This document shows, one piece after another, positions 34,120 through 42,935 of a stretch of DNA of 64,000 nt. The stretch covers positions 60,242 to 124,241 of the forward strand of contig NZ_QOKZ01000011.1 in the NCBI RefSeq assembly GCF_003697785.1. The letters are read 5' to 3'. The stretch comes from Paracoccus alkanivorans (lineage in GTDB: Bacteria; Pseudomonadota; Alphaproteobacteria; Rhodobacterales; Rhodobacteraceae). The notes under the pieces are model-generated. The model was not told where the DNA came from and did no database searches. It saw nothing but the letters and a program-made list of their open reading frames with translations. Position 1 is the stretch's first letter. Each line of letters begins with the position of its first letter. Position numbers and translations under genes: made by a program.

Positions 34120-34794
34120 ATGGCCGATACAAAGCTGAAACAGACGGGAGAGCCGGGCGATTGTGCCAGGACAGCCCTGCCCGGAAACGTGAAGGTGACC
34201 CGCGAGGACTGGTTGAGCCTCGCCATGAAGCTGCTTGTCAGCCACGGCGTATCCGAGGTGAAAGTGCTGTCGATCGGGAACCGCCTCGGGGTGTCCCGAT
34301 CCAGCTTCTACTGGTATTTCAAGAGCCGCGAGGATCTGCTCAACCAGCTTCTTGGAAAATGGGAGCAAACGAATACCGGCGTCCTGATCGATTACAGCCA
34401 GAGGGAGGCCGCGACGATTACCGAGGCAGTCACCAACTTCTTCCGGTGCATTGTCGTGCCGGGAGGCTTCGATCACCGGCTCGATTTCGCCGTGCGGGAA
34501 TGGGCGCGCCGCGACAAGGCGGTTCGGCAGGTGATCGACCGCAGCGACACCGCGCGCCACGAAGCGCTGATGCGGATGTACGAACGCTTCGGCTACCCTC
34601 CCAAAGAGGCCGATATCCGTGCCCGCGTGCTCTATTATCAGCAGATCGGCTATTATGCTCTGGAGCTGTCCGAAACCCTCGAAGACCGGCTTTCGCGTGT
34701 CGAAGGCTATCTTTACTGCTTCACCGGCGTCCATCCCTCCCGTAAGGAGGTGGAAGACTTTCTCGACTTTGCCCGGAATGCGGGACAGACATGA
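34120..34794 (+). CDS. TetR-family transcriptional regulator
   Basis: A 224-residue TetR protein. The helix-turn-helix is at about 27-75 (TREDWLSLAMKLLVSHG, LGVSRSSFYWYFKSREDLL), and the C-terminal ligand domain is unlike BetI in sequence as far as I can judge. Its end overlaps soxB by four bases, so it is co-translated with the sarcosine oxidase genes. It is the only regulator in the methylglycine module and the best candidate to bind the two matching palindromes at the module's ends. Confidence 0.88.
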   Translation: MADTKLKQTGEPGDCARTALPGNVKVTREDWLSLAMKLLVSHGVSEVKVLSIGNRLGVSRSSFYWYFKSREDLLNQLLGKWEQTNTGVLIDYSQREAATITEAVTNFFRCIVVPGGFDHRLDFAVREWARRDKAVRQVIDRSDTARHEALMRMYERFGYPPKEADIRARVLYYQQIGYYALELSETLEDRLSRVEGYLYCFTGVHPSRKEVEDFLDFARNAGQT

Positions 34795-36041
34795 AACGAT
34801 ATTCCGCCTTTTCCCTCGTCACCGAAGGATTGCGCGGGCATCGCGGCTGGAGGCCCGCATGGCGAAAGGCCGACCCGCAACCGGGTTATGACGCGGTCAT
34901 CGTGGGAGGCGGAGGGCATGGCCTTGCCACCGCCTATTACCTGGCAAGGAACCACGGCATCCGCCGCGTGGCGGTGCTGGAGAAAGGCTGGATTGGCGGC
35001 GGCAATACCGGCCGCAACACCACTGCCGTCCGCTCGAACTATTTCTACCCCGAAAGCGTCGCGCTCTACGATCTTGCCCTGCGCCTCTATGAAGGGCTTT
35101 CCCGGGAACTGAACTACAACGTCATGCTCAGCCAGCGTGGCATGCTGATCGCCGCGCATACGCCCGCACAGATGGAGATCTGCACGCGGATCGCCAATGC
35201 CATGCAGTTGAACGGCGTCGATGGCGAGCTGATCGGCGCCGAGAAGGCCCTGAAGCTGGCGCCGCTGCTCAACCGGACGGCGGATGCACGTTACAATTGC
35301 ATGGGCGGGGTATGGCAACCGCGCGGAGGTGTGGCCAGGCATGACGCCGTGGCCTGGGGCTATGCCCGCGCGGCCAGCGACATGGGCGTCGATATCATCG
35401 AGAACTGCACCGTCACCGGTCTGCTGATTGAAGGCGGAAAGATCGCCGGCGTGGACACTGACAGGGGAGCGATCCGCACCGATCGGGTGGGCCTCGCCGC
35501 TGCCGGGGCGACACCGGGACTGGCGGCGATGGCCGGGATCCGGCTGCCCATCCATACCTATGCGCTGCAGGCTTTCGTCTCGGAGCCCGTGAAACCGATA
35601 CTGGATACCGTGTTGCTCTATCTCGGCACGGGAACCTATGTCTCGCAATCCGACAAGGGGGAGCTGGTTTTCGGTGGCGGTCTGGACCGCGTGCCAACCC
35701 ATGGTCAGAACGGTAATCTGCCAGCACAGGAAACGGTGATCTCTGGACTGCTGGAAATGTTCCCCGCCTTTGCCCAGCTCAGGTTACTGAGGCAATGGGC
35801 CGGGGTCGTCGACGTGGTGCCCGACAGTTCGCCGGTGATCGGACCGGCGGGACCCGAAGGTCTGTTTCTCAACTGCGGTTGGGGCACCGGCGGCTTCAAG
35901 GCGATCCCCGCCGGCGGCTGGCTGCTGGCCCATTTGCTTGCGACGGGCAGCCACCACGAGATCAGCCGCCCCTTCGACCTCGACCGCTTTGCCCGCGGAC
36001 GCCTGATCGACGAGGCGGCGGGATCCGGCATCGCCCATTGA
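34791..36041 (+). CDS. soxB: sarcosine oxidase subunit beta
   Basis: A 416-residue flavoprotein subunit of heterotetrameric sarcosine oxidase, which converts sarcosine, O2 and tetrahydrofolate to glycine, H2O2 and methylene-tetrahydrofolate. The opening KRYSAFSLVTEGLRGHRGW is typical. The FAD site is DAVIVGGGGHGLATAYYLA at 34-52, RNTTAVRSNYF follows near 85, and QPRGGVARHDAVAWG at 176-190 holds the His region that binds FMN covalently in known enzymes. The order soxB-soxD-soxA-soxG is canonical and spacing is tight. Confidence 0.95.
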   Translation: MKRYSAFSLVTEGLRGHRGWRPAWRKADPQPGYDAVIVGGGGHGLATAYYLARNHGIRRVAVLEKGWIGGGNTGRNTTAVRSNYFYPESVALYDLALRLYEGLSRELNYNVMLSQRGMLIAAHTPAQMEICTRIANAMQLNGVDGELIGAEKALKLAPLLNRTADARYNCMGGVWQPRGGVARHDAVAWGYARAASDMGVDIIENCTVTGLLIEGGKIAGVDTDRGAIRTDRVGLAAAGATPGLAAMAGIRLPIHTYALQAFVSEPVKPILDTVLLYLGTGTYVSQSDKGELVFGGGLDRVPTHGQNGNLPAQETVISGLLEMFPAFAQLRLLRQWAGVVDVVPDSSPVIGPAGPEGLFLNCGWGTGGFKAIPAGGWLLAHLLATGSHHEISRPFDLDRFARGRLIDEAAGSGIAH

Positions 36042-36054
36042 CGGAAGGACCTGA

Positions 36055-36321
36055 ATGCAAGTTTTCACCTGCCCCTTCTGCGGCCCCCGCGACGAAACCG
36101 AGTTCCATTTCGCCGCCGAGGCCGGCAAGAAACGCCCCATACCGGCCGAAGCGGTGACCGATGACGAATGGGCCGACTACCTTTACATGAACAGCGCGCC
36201 ACGCGGCGCGGCCCGCGAGGTCTGGCTGCACGTCACCTGCGGCGAATTCTTTCTGATGATGCGCAACACCGTCACCCGCGAAGTGGCCGAAATAACTCCC
36301 TTGCGCGGGAGAACGGGATGA
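36055..36321 (+). CDS. soxD: sarcosine oxidase subunit delta
   Basis: An 88-residue subunit with the zinc-site cysteines of SoxD: CPFCGPRDETEFHF at 6-19 and VTCGEFF near 66. It also shows WADYLYMNSAPRGAAREVWLH, a strongly conserved core. It lies 13 bases after soxB and its stop overlaps the soxA start (ATGA), implying coupled translation of the stoichiometric complex. Confidence 0.95.
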   Translation: MQVFTCPFCGPRDETEFHFAAEAGKKRPIPAEAVTDDEWADYLYMNSAPRGAAREVWLHVTCGEFFLMMRNTVTREVAEITPLRGRTG

Positions 36322-39170
36322 CCGGATGGCGCCATGACAGCCTCGGGCGGCAGATCGACCGCTCTGCCCCCCTGCCCTTCACCTTCGACGGCAAGCCGCT
36401 TTCGGGTTTTTCCGGAGATACGCCGGCATCGGCGCTCCTGGCCTCGGGCATCCGCGTGCTGGGCCGCAGCTTCAAGTATCACCGGCCCCGCGGGCTTTGG
36501 GGGATGGGCGGAGAAGAGCCAAATGCCATCTTCGATGTGACCGAAAACGGTCACACTACCCCGAATGTCCGCGCAACGACGCTCTTGCTTCGCGAAGGCA
36601 TGGAGCTGCGCTCGGTGAACACGGCACCTGATGCGGCGCGCGACAGGATGGGTGTGCTGGATCTCTTCAACCGTTTTTTGCCCGGAGGCTTCTATTACAA
36701 GACCTTCATGGCTTTCGGCTGGATGCGGTGGGAGCCGATGATACGCCGGATGGCAGGGCTGGGACGACTTGATCCCGGGCATTGCCCGCCCGCCGATATT
36801 CCCCCGGTCAACGGGCGCTGCGATCTCTTGGTCATCGGGGCCGGACCGGCGGGGCTTGCCGCCGCACGGGCCGCCGCCCGGAACGGCCGCGAGGTCTGGC
36901 TGATCGACGAGGCCGCCGAACCGGGCGGCAGCCTGCGCTGGCGTGGCGGAGATATCGATGGCGGAAACTGGCGCGAATTTGCCCGCGATACCATCGAGGC
37001 CGTGACGGCCGCCGGCGGCCGTCTCCTGACCAGCACGACCCTCTGGGGCGCCTTCGATCACGGGCTGTTCGCGGCATGGGAACGGCGCGATGGCCGCCCT
37101 GACCGGCACTGGCGGATCCGTGCCTGCGAGACCGTGCTGGCTGCCGGAGCGATCGAGCGCCCCCTGTGGTTCGCCAATAACGACCTGCCCGGCATCATGT
37201 CCGCCGAGGCCGCGCTGCACTATCTTTCGCTTCATGGTGCGATTGCCGGACGGCGCATCCTGCTTGCCACCGGAAACGACGGCAGCTATCCCATCGCCGA
37301 CGCTCTGGCTCAGGCGGGCTGCGCCGTCATCCTCGCCGATGCCCGCACCGACCCGCCCACCGCCCCGGAGGGCGTCGAGCACCTGCCGGCCGCACGCCTG
37401 ACAGGCGCAAATGGCAGGAACTCGGTCTCCGGTGCCCTGATCGGTGACCGCGCGATCGAAGCTGACACGATCCTGGTTTCAGGGGGCTACACCCCTTCGG
37501 TCCACCTGCATTGCCAGGCAGGCGGCAAGCTGGACTGGAATACCGCTTCGGATTCCCTCGTTCCCCGCCCGGGCAGTTCGGTCCTGCGTGTCGCGGGCGC
37601 GGCCAATGGCGGCTTTGGTCTTGCCCGCGCACTGGCAGAGGGCCATGCGGCGGGCGGCGGGGCTGGTCCGGCTCCGCGGGTTGCCGTGGGCGACTGGCAA
37701 CTCACTCCCATGCGCCCCGACCCCACCCTGCGCGGGCGCCAATGGATCGATCCGCAAAACGACGTGACGCTCAAGGATGTCAGGCTAGCCGCGCAGGAGG
37801 GCTATCGCTCGGTCGAGCATCTCAAGCGCTACACGACGCTTGGCATGGCGACGGATCAGGGCCGCAGCGCCAACTTCGCCGGGCTGGCCGCCATGGCAGC
37901 GCTGACCGGCCGGACCATTCCCGAAACCGGCACCACCACCTACCGGCCGCCCTTCTCTCCGCTTCCGCTGAGCGTGATCGGTGGCCCCCGGCGCGGCGCC
38001 CTGTTCAACCCGCCTAAACGCCTGCCGCTGGAGGCCGCCCACAAGGAAGAGGGAGCGACGTTCCGCGAATATGGCGGCTGGCTGCGTCCTGCGGCTTATG
38101 GCCATGGCGACGAGACCGAGCTGGTCCAGCAGGAGGCGCTTGCAGCACGTAAAACCGTGGGCCTCTACGACGCCTCTCCGCTCGGCAAGATCGAAGTGAT
38201 CGGTCCGGGTGCCGCCGAATTGCTGGACTATTGCAACTACCTTCGAATCTCGACCCTCCGGCCGGGACGGGCGCGCTATGGCTTCGTGCTGAGCGAAACC
38301 GGGATCGTGCATGATGACGGCGTGGTTCTGCGCCTTGCCGAGGACCGCTTTATCGTTTCGGCCTCCTCGTCGCATGCCGCCAGCGTGCGGATGATCATGG
38401 AAGAGGCCCGGCAAGACATTTTCGATCCTGCGAAAAGCTTCATCCATGATGTCACGGCGGGCTTCGTGACGCTCACCGTGACAGGTCCGAAATCCCGCGA
38501 TCTCCTGCGCGCGGCGGAACTGCCCGAAATCCTGTGTGATGACGGCAGCCTGCCGCATATGTCGGTGATCGAAACCCGCTGGAACGGCCACGGCCTCCGC
38601 GTCGCACGGGTCAGCTTTACCGGCGACCGCTCTTACGAGCTGACAGTGCCGGCGCGCCATGCCTCGGCCCTCCGCGATACCCTGGAGACCGCACGGCAAA
38701 AAGTCTCCGGCCATTGGATCGGCATGGAGGCGGTGATGATCCTGCGCGCCGAAAAGGGCTTCATCCTGGTCGGCAAGGACACGGACGGGCTGACCATGCC
38801 ACATGACCTGGGCTGGGGCGGGCCACGCGTCAAGCGCAAGGACGAGTATCTTGGCCGCCGGTCGCTTTTCACGCCCGAGGCCAGGCGCAAGGATCGCCGC
38901 CAGCTCGTCGGGCTGGAGACCACTGACGGCAAAACCCTGCCCACGGGGGCGCATCTCGTGCCGGTCGACGGCAAGCGGCGCTCGCTCGGCTTTGTCACAT
39001 CCAGCTGTTTCAGCCCGGTCCTTGGCCGCCCGATCGCGCTTGCGCTTGTCGAAGGCGGCCGCGAACGGATCGGAACCGAGTTGGGCTTGTTCCACCTGGG
39101 CGAGACCGGCCGCGTCAGGATTTGCGGCAGTTGCGCGTTCGATCCGGAATGGGAGAGATTGCATGCGTGA
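36318..39170 (+). CDS. soxA: sarcosine oxidase subunit alpha
   Basis: A 950-residue subunit. Order of domains: a small N-terminal ubiquitin/ferredoxin-like part (FTFDGKPLSGFSGDTPASALLASG, about 20-45), an NAD+-binding disulfide-oxidoreductase-like region (LLVIGAGPAGLAAARAA near 172), and a C-terminal GcvT-like folate domain from about 580 (GLYDASPLGKIEVIGPGAAELLDY; GMEAVMILRAEKGFILVGKDTDG). It binds NAD+ and tetrahydrofolate while the beta subunit oxidises sarcosine. The start is the ATG overlapping the soxD stop; upstream in-frame sequence belongs to soxD in another frame. Its end overlaps soxG by eight bases. Confidence 0.95.
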   Translation: MTGWRHDSLGRQIDRSAPLPFTFDGKPLSGFSGDTPASALLASGIRVLGRSFKYHRPRGLWGMGGEEPNAIFDVTENGHTTPNVRATTLLLREGMELRSVNTAPDAARDRMGVLDLFNRFLPGGFYYKTFMAFGWMRWEPMIRRMAGLGRLDPGHCPPADIPPVNGRCDLLVIGAGPAGLAAARAAARNGREVWLIDEAAEPGGSLRWRGGDIDGGNWREFARDTIEAVTAAGGRLLTSTTLWGAFDHGLFAAWERRDGRPDRHWRIRACETVLAAGAIERPLWFANNDLPGIMSAEAALHYLSLHGAIAGRRILLATGNDGSYPIADALAQAGCAVILADARTDPPTAPEGVEHLPAARLTGANGRNSVSGALIGDRAIEADTILVSGGYTPSVHLHCQAGGKLDWNTASDSLVPRPGSSVLRVAGAANGGFGLARALAEGHAAGGGAGPAPRVAVGDWQLTPMRPDPTLRGRQWIDPQNDVTLKDVRLAAQEGYRSVEHLKRYTTLGMATDQGRSANFAGLAAMAALTGRTIPETGTTTYRPPFSPLPLSVIGGPRRGALFNPPKRLPLEAAHKEEGATFREYGGWLRPAAYGHGDETELVQQEALAARKTVGLYDASPLGKIEVIGPGAAELLDYCNYLRISTLRPGRARYGFVLSETGIVHDDGVVLRLAEDRFIVSASSSHAASVRMIMEEARQDIFDPAKSFIHDVTAGFVTLTVTGPKSRDLLRAAELPEILCDDGSLPHMSVIETRWNGHGLRVARVSFTGDRSYELTVPARHASALRDTLETARQKVSGHWIGMEAVMILRAEKGFILVGKDTDGLTMPHDLGWGGPRVKRKDEYLGRRSLFTPEARRKDRRQLVGLETTDGKTLPTGAHLVPVDGKRRSLGFVTSSCFSPVLGRPIALALVEGGRERIGTELGLFHLGETGRVRICGSCAFDPEWERLHA

Positions 39171-39666
39171 GCGCGACTGGACCAACGCCGCCCCCGGAGC
39201 CGGAGAGGCGATCGAGACACCGGGCGTCACGGTGCGATGCCTTGCCCCCGGCGGCGCGGCCCTGATCTCCGGAAATCTCGATGAGGCCCTGGCAAGGCTT
39301 GCTCCCGGCGCGCGGATGATCGGCCTGCTGGAAGATATTCCCGGCGGCGCCTTTGCCCTGCGCATCGCCCGCGATCGCGCCCTGCTCTGCACGCCGGAGC
39401 CGCTCGATATCGCACCGGGCTGGCATGAGGTTTACGCCGTCAGCCCCGCCGACGATCTGTACGTCCCGCTGGAAATCACAGGGGACGAGGCCGGCACCCT
39501 GCGCGACAGCTGCATGTCTGCCTTGCCCGGTTCGCCCTCGGCGATGACACTTTTCGGAGACAGGCAATGCCTTGTCGCCCGCGCGGGAGCGGCGATCCGC
39601 ATATGGGTTCCCCGCCCCGAAGCAGCAGAGCTCTGGACACGGCTCCGTCTGTTGTCCGGGGCGTGA
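39163..39666 (+). CDS. soxG: sarcosine oxidase subunit gamma
   Basis: A 167-residue gamma subunit, completing the soxBDAG set. The family-like segments are LLCTPEPLDIAPGWHEVYAVSPADDLYVPLEITG in the middle and LRDSCMSALPGSPSAMTLFGDRQCLVARAGAAIRIWVP towards the end. The ATG is preceded by GGGAGAG and overlaps the soxA end. Transcription converges 28 bases later with the TRAP transporter genes on the other strand. Confidence 0.9.
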   Translation: MRERDWTNAAPGAGEAIETPGVTVRCLAPGGAALISGNLDEALARLAPGARMIGLLEDIPGGAFALRIARDRALLCTPEPLDIAPGWHEVYAVSPADDLYVPLEITGDEAGTLRDSCMSALPGSPSAMTLFGDRQCLVARAGAAIRIWVPRPEAAELWTRLRLLSGA

Positions 39667-39694
39667 GATCGCGCGCCACAGCGCCCGGCCCGCC

Positions 39695-40978
39695 TTAAAG
39701 CAGGTCGAGCATCCGCGGGATCGCGAGTGAAAGATCCGGCCAGAATGTCGTCAGCAGCATCACGGGCAGTGCCACGAACCCCATCAGCCCCAAGGCTGGA
39801 CCCACAGCCTGCAGGATCGGCACGCGGCATATCTTGCAGGAAAGGAACAATGTCGGCGCCACCGGCGGACTGTTGGCCCCGATAACGACCGAGCAGGCGA
39901 CAATCGCGGCGAAATGCACCGGCTCTACTCCATTGGCGACCACCAGCGGCAAAAAAAGCGGTGCGACCACCACCGTCACCGATACATCGTCCATCAGCGC
40001 CCCCGCGATGATCAGCACCAGGTTGACCACCAGCAGCGCCCCGACCGGGTTGCCGACAACAGACTGGATTGCCTCGGTCAGGTCCTGCGGCACCCGCTCG
40101 AACGACATGATCCGCGAGATCATGAAGGAGAATAACAGGATCAGAATGATCGTTCCGGTCGTTTCCGCGGCGGCCACGACGCTGCGGCGCAAGCTACTCC
40201 AGGTGAATTCGCGATAGATCAGCCCGCCGACTACCAGAGCTGCGACAGCCGCCACGGCAGCCGCCTCGGTCGGAGTGAAGACGCCGCCATAGATACCGCC
40301 AAGGATGATCAGGGGAAGCGAAAGCGCCGGAAGCGCCTTGAGCGTCACGCGGCCGAAGCTTTCGGTTTTTTCATCGGGGATATCCACTTCCTCGAATGCC
40401 CGGCCCACGAGGAACCGGTTATAGAGGATCAGCCCGATAATCAGGATGATCGCAGGCCCGATCGTCGCGGCGAAACAGGCCGCCACGGATTGCCGTGTCA
40501 CCACGGCAAACAGGATCATGGTGATCGAGGGCGGAATGAGGATTCCGAGCAAGGAGGAGATCCCCAATAATGCCGCGATTCGTCCACGCGGATAGCCGCG
40601 TTCGGTCAGGGGCTCGGTCATGATCGAGCCTATCGAGGCGATGGCTGCCGTCGCCGTGCCGGAAATCGCGCCGAACACGCTAGAGGACAGGACCATCGCC
40701 GTCCCCATGCCTCCCCTGCCCGTCGCCAGCCGGCTGACGAAGGCGATGATCCGCTGTGCAATGCCGCCCGACTGCATCAGGTATCCCGTCAGGATGAACA
40801 GCGGCAAGGCGACGAGCACCACCGAGTTGAGCGAACGGAAGCCCTGCAGCATCAGCGTGTTGAGATTGGTGTCGTAGATCCATGTCAGATAGGCCAGAAC
40901 GCCGGCGAAAGACCAGGCGACGGGAAGGCCGAGCCCCATCAGGACAATAAGAAGCGGCAGGGCGATTAATCCGTACAT
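39695..40978 (-). CDS. dctM: TRAP transporter large permease (DctM)
   Basis: A 427-residue DctM protein with about 12 hydrophobic segments. Family markers are ALPLFILTGYLMQSGG near 58, GISSLLGILIPPSITMILFA near 143, and DDVSVTVVVAPLFLPLV near 340. It provides the Na+-driven transport channel. Its start immediately follows the small permease stop (TGAATG), so the pair is co-translated. Substrate is inferred from the adjacent sarcosine oxidase operon and the shared palindrome: probably a methylated glycine or betaine-related compound. Confidence 0.9.
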   Translation of the reverse strand: MYGLIALPLLIVLMGLGLPVAWSFAGVLAYLTWIYDTNLNTLMLQGFRSLNSVVLVALPLFILTGYLMQSGGIAQRIIAFVSRLATGRGGMGTAMVLSSSVFGAISGTATAAIASIGSIMTEPLTERGYPRGRIAALLGISSLLGILIPPSITMILFAVVTRQSVAACFAATIGPAIILIIGLILYNRFLVGRAFEEVDIPDEKTESFGRVTLKALPALSLPLIILGGIYGGVFTPTEAAAVAAVAALVVGGLIYREFTWSSLRRSVVAAAETTGTIILILLFSFMISRIMSFERVPQDLTEAIQSVVGNPVGALLVVNLVLIIAGALMDDVSVTVVVAPLFLPLVVANGVEPVHFAAIVACSVVIGANSPPVAPTLFLSCKICRVPILQAVGPALGLMGFVALPVMLLTTFWPDLSLAIPRMLDLL

Positions 40979-41491
40979 TCAGCTGCTCCGGTATCGGCGG
41001 ACGGCATCCAGAATGTCGCGCAGCCCGTAGCAAAAACATCCCAGTGCCGCGAGACCGATTGCCAGTTGCGGGACCCATAAAGGAATCCGGTAAGCGGGTG
41101 TCACCTGCGGTCGCTGGATTCCCCATGAGAACATGAAATAGGCCCAGACAATGAAGAACACGGTGATCACCGTGGTGAGCAACGCGATCAGCAAGTCGTG
41201 CAGGGCCTTCTTGCGAGGCGAGGTGATATTGCCCGCGATCCAGTCCACGGTCAGATGCTCGCCCTTGCGCGATGCGATGACAGCACCCGTCATGTAGAGC
41301 GCAACCGCCGCGAGCATGATCAACTCGTGCAAACCGACCACAGAGAGGCCCAGCACATATCTGGCAAGGACCAGAAAGGCCATCAGCCCGGTCACGGCGG
41401 CGGTCGAGACCATTGCGAGAATGTCGAGCGCAAGCGCGATGCCCCCACCCCTTCCGCCGTCGCGGGTGTCGGGATCAGCGCTCTCCGGCAT
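40979..41491 (-). CDS. dctQ: TRAP transporter small permease (DctQ)
   Basis: About 170 residues with four membrane segments (ILAMVSTAAVTGLMAFLVLARYV, LIMLAAVALYMTGAVI, LLIALLTTVITVFFIVWAYFMF, LAIGLAALGCFCYGL), the DctQ topology. RKGEHLTVDWIAGN in the loop is a family mark. The ATG of MPESADP overlaps the end of the binding-protein gene by 17 bases. It pairs with the large permease. Confidence 0.85.
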   Translation of the reverse strand: MPESADPDTRDGGRGGGIALALDILAMVSTAAVTGLMAFLVLARYVLGLSVVGLHELIMLAAVALYMTGAVIASRKGEHLTVDWIAGNITSPRKKALHDLLIALLTTVITVFFIVWAYFMFSWGIQRPQVTPAYRIPLWVPQLAIGLAALGCFCYGLRDILDAVRRYRSS

Positions 41492-42470
41492 TGGTCCGGA
41501 TGATATCCATGATTTCGGAGCCGATCCGCTCTTCCATGAGCGGCCAGACATCGGCGCGAACCTTCTCGGCCATCTGGGCCAGTTCCTCCTCCGACGGCTC
41601 TATATAGGTCATACCGGCTTCCTTGGCCTGCTCGATATAATGCTGGTCCCGTTCCTGAGCCTGTTCGAACGCTTCCTCCATGACCGTCATGGCAGCGTCC
41701 TCCACGACCTTCTGATGTTCGGGCGAAAGGTTTTCCCAGGAAGCCGAGTTCATGGCGATCACACCGGTCACGAACTGCATCTTTGTCTGGTTGTAATAAT
41801 CGAGCACGTCGCGGAAATACTCGTAATCCCAATAGATGATGTTGGCACCATCGCCATCGACCACGCCGGTCTGGATCGCGGTGAACACCTCGCTCCAGTC
41901 GATGGTCGCCGTCTGGTAGCCAAGCGCCTGGACCGATTCAGCCATGGGGAACATGGCCGGCACCCGGATCTTGAGATCCGAAGCCTCTTCGGCGGTCATC
42001 GCGTATTTGCCGCGCGAGGCGATGCCGTTGAAGCCTTCCGGCCATGGACCGAAGAACTTGAGGCCGAGATCGTCATAGATACCGACCAGCATTTCATTGA
42101 CCCAGCCACCAGGCTTGTAAGCCTCGAAGGCTTCCTCCCAACTGGTGACCATATAGGGAGTGAATAGCACGCCGAGACGTTCATCATAGGCCGTGATTGG
42201 CCAGTTGATCATCATGTCCACGTCGCCGGCAATGAAAAGATCGAAGACCTCGGCCTGGCTACCCAACTCGTTCTGGTAGAAGACATCGACCTGAACCTCG
42301 CCGCCTGTGCCTTCCTCGACCAGTGCCGCCCAACGATCGAGCGCATCCCCCGATGGGGAGCCCTTTGCCCCGGAGTCAGTGGCAAGCTTGAGCTGGGTTT
42401 CCGCCCGGGCCGGAGTCAGCGCCAGCATCAGCGCCACGGTTCCCAGTGCCATGACCTTTTTCATAAGCAT
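41475..42470 (-). CDS. dctP: TRAP transporter solute-binding protein (DctP)
   Basis: About 331 residues with a Sec signal (MLMKKVMALGTVALMLALTPARA, cleavage before ETQLKLA). The DctP fold is seen from KLATDSGAKGSPSGDALDRWAALVEE and the ligand-strand region DLKIRVPAMFPMAESVQALGYQTATIDWSEVFTAIQTGVVDGDGAN. The usual carboxylate-binding Arg lies in LKIRVP. GGAGGCGAGG upstream can serve either of two ATGs six bases apart. It is the first gene of the TRAP operon, 60 bases after the second copy of the shared palindrome. Ligand is inferred. Confidence 0.88.
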   Translation of the reverse strand: MLMKKVMALGTVALMLALTPARAETQLKLATDSGAKGSPSGDALDRWAALVEEGTGGEVQVDVFYQNELGSQAEVFDLFIAGDVDMMINWPITAYDERLGVLFTPYMVTSWEEAFEAYKPGGWVNEMLVGIYDDLGLKFFGPWPEGFNGIASRGKYAMTAEEASDLKIRVPAMFPMAESVQALGYQTATIDWSEVFTAIQTGVVDGDGANIIYWDYEYFRDVLDYYNQTKMQFVTGVIAMNSASWENLSPEHQKVVEDAAMTVMEEAFEQAQERDQHYIEQAKEAGMTYIEPSEEELAQMAEKVRADVWPLMEERIGSEIMDIIRTNAGER

Positions 42471-42529
42471 ATCCTCGCCTCCCACTGTTGGTCTGCCGAT
42501 CGATCTCGGCAACCGATTTACGGAAAGAG

Positions 42530-42548
42530 TGGACATAAATGTCCATTA
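42530..42548. promoter_or_regulatory. operator copy 2 of the methylglycine module
   Basis: TGGACATAAATGTCCATTA: the arms TGGACAT and ATGTCCA form a perfect 7+2+7 palindrome. It differs at only two of 19 bases from the site before the dimethylglycine-dehydrogenase-like gene 11 kb away. Its place just upstream of the TRAP binding-protein gene fits a repressor site. Confidence 0.68.
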
Positions 42549-42935
42549 ATGTCAATCTGTGTCAGCAATCCTGCGCGAAGCAGGCTCCATTCCCGCTGCA
42601 GTCCGAGCGAGGCTCGGAGGAAGGATCATGGCAGAGGCATTCGACCGCAACCCGATAGGGTCCGGTATCATTTGTGCGATCGCATTCCCTGCAACCGTCA
42701 GTGCACGCAAAATATAGGATGGAACGAAGAGGGTTCGAACCCTACCCTGCCATTCAGAACTCGCAGGTAAAATGGCCATGTCTGCGAGATTAGACACAGA
42801 TTCGATCGGCTGGAGAAAGCTGCGCTGCTGGACGGTGAAATCAATATCCTGCACGAAGGGGTCTTGGTGGCTCCGCTTTCCTGCGAAGCCGGGCCTTGAG
42901 CTTGCCAACGACCATTTTGCGGAGGTTGTCTACCC
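42549..42935. other. gene-free stretch between two TRAP clusters
   Basis: About 390 bases. Short plus-strand peptides (AFDRNPIGSGIICAIAFPATVSARKI; RLEKAALLDGEINILHEGVLVAPLSCEAGP) look like broken coding remnants in different frames, with no start or family match. AGGGTTCGAACCCT at 42730-42743 resembles a tRNA T-arm but has no tRNA around it. Confidence 0.35.

Noticed and set aside
31986..39392. Open frames of 500 codons or more on the minus strand opposite the dimethylglycine-dehydrogenase-like and soxA genes
   Set aside because: Shadows created by codon bias; composition is not protein-like.
42730..42743. AGGGTTCGAACCCT as the T-arm of a tRNA gene
   Set aside because: No acceptor, D- or anticodon stems can be folded on either strand around it.
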